Source: Nocardia sp. (GTDB taxonomy: Bacteria; Actinomycetota; Actinomycetes; Mycobacteriales; Mycobacteriaceae). Taken from it: 8,504 bases of DNA. This document shows positions 6,619-8,504 of the stretch, in pieces (position 1 is the first letter of the stretch; every line of letters starts with the position of its first letter). The notes beneath the pieces were generated by a model. The model had not been told where the DNA came from and did no database searches. It worked only from the letters and a program-made list of their open reading frames with translations. The stretch spans positions 1 to 8,504 of the forward strand of contig JAFMQT010000175.1 in the NCBI GenBank assembly GCA_017354515.1. The letters run 5' to 3'. The position numbers were made by a program, and so were the translations under genes.

Positions 6619-7643
6619 ACATCGAAATCGAAGCCCTGCGCGCGATAGTCGCCGACAAGGGAATCTCGATGGAGACAGTGCTCTCCGCGATCGAGTCCGC
6701 TCTGCTGACCGCCTATCGGCACACCGAGGGCCACGAGCCCAGCGCGCGCATCGATATCAACCAGAAGACCGGTGTGGTCCGGGTGATGGCCACCGAGACC
6801 GACGCCGAGGGCAATGTCGTGTCCGAGTGGGACGACACCCCGGAGGGATTCGGCCGGATCGCGGCCACCACCGCGCGCCAGGTCGTCCTGCAGCGCTTGC
6901 GCGACGCGGAGAACGAGAAATCGTTCGGCGAATTCTCCACGCACGAGGGCGATATCGTCGGCGGTGTCGTGCAGCGCGACAGCAAGATGAACGCCCGCGG
7001 CACCGTCGTGGTGCGGATCGGCAGTGAGGTCACCGGCGCCGAGGGCCTGATCCCGCCCGCCGAACAGGTGCCCGGCGAGACCTACGAGCACGGCGACCGC
7101 ATCAAGTGCTACGTCTACGGTGTCTCCCGCGGCCAGCGCGGACCGCAGATCACCCTGTCGCGCACCCATCCGAATCTGGTGCGTCGCCTGTTCGCGCTGG
7201 AGGTCCCCGAGATCGCCGACGAGTCGGTGGAGATCGTGGCGGTGGCCCGCGAGGCCGGGCACCGATCCAAGATCGCGGTGCGCTCCACGATTCCCGGCGT
7301 GAACGCCAAGGGCGCGTGTATCGGGCCGATGGGGCAGCGCGTGCGCAATGTGATGAGCGAACTCGCCGGCGAGAAGATCGACATCATCGATTGGGCCGAG
7401 GACCCAGCGACCTTCGTCGGTAATGCGCTGAGCCCCTCGAAGGTCGTATCGGTCACCGTCGTGGATCCCGAGGCGCGGGCGGCGCGGGTCGTGGTTCCCG
7501 ATTTCCAGTTGTCGCTGGCGATCGGTAAGGAAGGGCAGAACGCCCGCCTGGCGGCCCGGCTGACCGGGTGGCGCATCGATATCCGATCCGACGCGTCCCC
7601 CGACGTGTCCGGATCGCCGCGCCCGCAGGCACAGCCCGGTTAG
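6615..7643 (+). CDS. nusA: Transcription termination/antitermination factor NusA
   Basis: 342 aa, a usual length for actinobacterial NusA, which lacks the acidic C-terminal repeats of the E. coli protein. NusA binds RNA polymerase near the RNA exit channel and promotes pausing, intrinsic termination, and antitermination on rRNA operons. Domains: polymerase-binding N-domain about 1-105; S1 domain about 107-185 ending 'QITLSRTHP'; KH1 about 200-275 with GPMG at 237-240; KH2 about 276-330 with GKEG at 304-307 in 'AIGKEGQNARLAARLTGW'. Residues 330-342 form a short disordered tail. The ATG overlaps the rimP stop by 4 nt. All expected motifs are intact. Confidence 0.97.
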   Translation: MNIEIEALRAIVADKGISMETVLSAIESALLTAYRHTEGHEPSARIDINQKTGVVRVMATETDAEGNVVSEWDDTPEGFGRIAATTARQVVLQRLRDAENEKSFGEFSTHEGDIVGGVVQRDSKMNARGTVVVRIGSEVTGAEGLIPPAEQVPGETYEHGDRIKCYVYGVSRGQRGPQITLSRTHPNLVRRLFALEVPEIADESVEIVAVAREAGHRSKIAVRSTIPGVNAKGACIGPMGQRVRNVMSELAGEKIDIIDWAEDPATFVGNALSPSKVVSVTVVDPEARAARVVVPDFQLSLAIGKEGQNARLAARLTGWRIDIRSDASPDVSGSPRPQAQPG

Positions 7644-7730
7644 GGCGGTGTGGCGGGGCTCGGCACCGAATATAGCGAGCGGCAATCGAGAGTTCGGGTA
7701 CAACCCGGGGCTGGATGCGGAGATCGGGAC

Positions 7731-8111
7731 ATGACAGCGGTACAGTGGACGAAGGCTCAGCGCGAGCCTTCGGTATCCGCCACTTCCATCCAGGTTGGAC
7801 CTGCGGCCTCGAGCCGCCCGGTCGGCCCGGTCCGGACCTGTATCGGATGCCGTCGGCGAGAGCTGGCCGCCGATCTGTTGCGGGTGGTGGCACGCACATC
7901 CGGCCAGGGTTCCGATGCGGACTCGGTCGTGATGATCGTTCCCGATCCGCGGCGCAGACTTCCGGGAAGGGGTGCTTGGCTGCACCCCGTTTCTGCTTGT
8001 CTGAGCACGGCAGAGCGGCGCCGAGCGTTCGGCAGAGCGCTACGAGTGTCCGGAAAACTGGATATCTCAGCCCTGGAGCAATACCTCGAGAACAGGCACG
8101 AGCACTCATGA
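7731..8111 (+). CDS. ylxR: YlxR/DUF448 family RNA/nucleoid-associated protein
   Basis: 126 aa from ATG 7731, preferred because GGAG (7719-7722) lies 8 nt upstream; an in-frame GTG at 7650 would add 27 residues that do not look like the family. The core begins at residue 34: 'PVRTCIGCRRRELAADLLRVV' region with R35, T36, C37, G39, C40, followed by 'PDPRRRLPGRGAWLHP' (71-86), the DUF448 signature. The family is small, basic, has an RNA-binding-like surface and is almost always encoded between nusA and infB; in Bacillus YlxR has been described as nucleoid-associated and affecting expression of many genes. The first 33 residues are an unconserved extension. An 87-nt gap separates it from nusA, so it is probably cotranscribed. 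A perfect 9-bp hairpin lies in its codons 7-14. Confidence 0.9.
   Translation: MTAVQWTKAQREPSVSATSIQVGPAASSRPVGPVRTCIGCRRRELAADLLRVVARTSGQGSDADSVVMIVPDPRRRLPGRGAWLHPVSACLSTAERRRAFGRALRVSGKLDISALEQYLENRHEHS
7750..7772 (+). other. Perfect 9-bp hairpin at the 5' end of the ylxR reading frame
   Basis: CGAAGGCTC (7750-7758) and GAGCCTTCG (7764-7772) are exact complements around the 5-nt loop AGCGC, starting 19 nt after the ylxR ATG. No T-run follows (CGGTATCC), so it is not a standard terminator. Its position is right to affect early elongation, RNA decay or NusA-mediated pausing. A TACAGT hexamer (7741-7746) lies just before it, but no start codon is available downstream before the conserved core, so a promoter there would serve only infB. 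Confidence 0.5.
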
Positions 8112-8132
8112 GCACACCGTGAAGTACCAGCG

Positions 8133-8153
8133 ATGAACGGCCATCGAAGATAA
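8133..8153 (+). other. Possible six-codon upstream ORF (MNGHRR) in the infB leader
   Basis: ATG 8133 reads six codons, ending in CGA-AGA and the stop TAA. AGA and TAA are both rare in high-GC actinobacteria. The Shine-Dalgarno is poor. The ORF overlaps a 5-bp hairpin (CGATG 8131-8135 with CATCG 8142-8146) and stops 3 nt before the outer stem of the infB leader. A very short ORF like this is expected by chance, so translation is unproven. Confidence 0.2.
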
Positions 8154-8156
8154 CCC

Positions 8157-8229
8157 GAGGTCGTGCGGGCTTCCCGTCCCCCAGTGGGCAGAGACGGGAT
8201 CGTCACGCTCGACCTCTCAGTGAGGAGAG
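8157..8229 (+). promoter_or_regulatory. Structured infB leader with two mutually exclusive folds, one hiding the Shine-Dalgarno
   Basis: Fold A: GAGGTCG (8157-8163) pairs with CGACCTC (8210-8216), continues after a T-T mismatch as GCG (8165-8167) with CGC (8206-8208), and encloses TCCCGTC (8172-8178) paired with GACGGGA (8193-8199), itself capped by CCC/GGG (8180-8182/8186-8188). Fold B: CTC and CCTC (8208-8210, 8213-8216) pair with GAGG and GAG (8222-8225, 8227-8229), covering the infB Shine-Dalgarno GAGGAG (8222-8227). The segment 8208-8216 is used by both, so fold A frees and fold B hides the ribosome binding site. I do not recognise a known riboswitch or ribosomal-protein leader. Pairing was found by eye; 7-bp matches are not rare in GC-rich DNA. 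Confidence 0.4.
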
Positions 8230-8231
8230 CA

Positions 8232-8504
8232 GTGGCAGGCAAGGCCCGCGTGCACGAGTTGGCGAAAGAACTCGGTGTCACGAGCAAAGAACTACTCGCG
8301 ACGCTCAAGGAGCAAGGCGAGTTCGTGAAGTCGGCGTCCTCGACGGTGGAAGCGCCCGTCGCGCGCCGGCTGCGTGAGTCGTTCGCGACGAAGTCCGCAC
8401 CGGCCAACGGTTCGGCGAAGACCTCCGCGAAACCCGGACCGGCACAGAGCCGTCCGGCCCCCAAGCCGAGCGCGACCCCCGGCCCCCGCCCCGGTCCGAA
8501 GCCG
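8232..8504 (+). CDS. infB: Translation initiation factor IF2, N-terminal 91 codons (cut by window end)
   Basis: GTG at 8232, with AGGAG at 8223-8227 just upstream. The protein begins 'VAGKARVHELAKELGVTSK' and continues 'FVKSASSTVEAPVARRLRESF' (31-51), the IF2 N-terminal helical domain typical of actinobacteria. From residue 52 it enters the long Ala/Pro/Gly/Lys-rich disordered stretch that precedes the GTPase domain ('KPGPAQSRPAPKPSATPGP'). IF2 is the GTPase that places initiator tRNA on the 30S subunit and joins the 50S. The reading frame is open to the last base of the window, so the GTPase and tRNA-binding domains lie beyond it. It is the last visible gene of the rimP-nusA-ylxR-infB operon, with a 120-nt gap after ylxR, unusually long for this operon. 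Confidence 0.96.
   Translation, partial: MAGKARVHELAKELGVTSKELLATLKEQGEFVKSASSTVEAPVARRLRESFATKSAPANGSAKTSAKPGPAQSRPAPKPSATPGPRPGPKP

Noticed and set aside
7695..7707. Small hairpin CGGGT-ACA-ACCCG between nusA and ylxR as a terminator
   Set aside because: The stem is only 5 bp and no T-run follows; termination here would cut off ylxR and infB.
7650..7730. Earlier GTG start for ylxR just after nusA
   Set aside because: The added residues do not resemble the family and there is a better ribosome binding site before ATG 7731. It is not fully excluded.
6198..7985. 595-aa open frame antisense to rimP, nusA and ylxR
   Set aside because: It spans three conserved genes on the other strand, has a composition typical of a shadow frame and shows no recognisable domain.
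8108..8122. Four-codon ORF (MSTP) overlapping the ylxR stop as ATGA
   Set aside because: Too short to be meaningful and without a convincing Shine-Dalgarno; the overlap is what TCATGA gives by chance.
1..8504. Mobile element, CRISPR, phage or tRNA in the window
   Set aside because: No transposase, integrase, direct-repeat array, terminal inverted repeats or cloverleaf was seen; the gene order is conserved core genome.

Overview
The window is high-GC actinobacterial chromosome, most likely Nocardia or a close relative in the Mycobacteriales. The evidence is strong GC bias at third codon positions, frequent GTG starts, a 'VAGKARVHELAKELGVTS' type IF2 N-terminus, and a gene order that from memory matches the M. 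tuberculosis Rv2845c-Rv2839c block (proS, two small opposite-strand genes, rimP, nusA, ylxR, infB). I see no mobile element, tRNA, rRNA or CRISPR. The block is ordinary core genome; the less ordinary material is in the leaders and in the uncharacterised proteins.

Left part (27-2799, minus strand): a 600-aa single-pass membrane protein with a small helical N-terminal domain, a long acidic Pro/Ser/Glu linker containing heptad repeats, one membrane helix and an exported domain resembling a solute-binding protein. Upstream of it on the same strand is a YaaA/DUF328 peroxide-stress protein. yaaA is divergent from proS across only 58 bp, and each gene has a TAnnnT hexamer ending exactly 8 nt before its GTG, which suggests two back-to-back (near-)leaderless promoters.

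Centre (2858-5734): proS encodes a full bacterial-type prolyl-tRNA synthetase with the inserted editing domain. It converges on a two-gene minus-strand unit, a Tat-exported lipoprotein followed by a cytosolic DUF4439 ferritin-like protein. Both belong to families without an established function.

Right part (5974-8504, plus strand): the operon rimP-nusA-ylxR-infB, covering 30S maturation, transcription elongation/termination, a nucleoid/RNA-associated YlxR protein and initiation factor IF2. infB is cut by the window end after 91 codons. rimP and nusA overlap by ATGA. The 120-nt ylxR-infB gap can be drawn as a nested stem (8157-8167 with 8206-8216, enclosing 8172-8178 with 8193-8199). The 3' arm of its outer helix can alternatively pair with the infB Shine-Dalgarno sequence. 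These two folds exclude each other, which is the layout expected of a translational on/off switch, and a six-codon upstream ORF ends 3 nt before the 5' arm. This is the best candidate in the window for an undescribed regulatory element, but it rests on hand-drawn pairing only.
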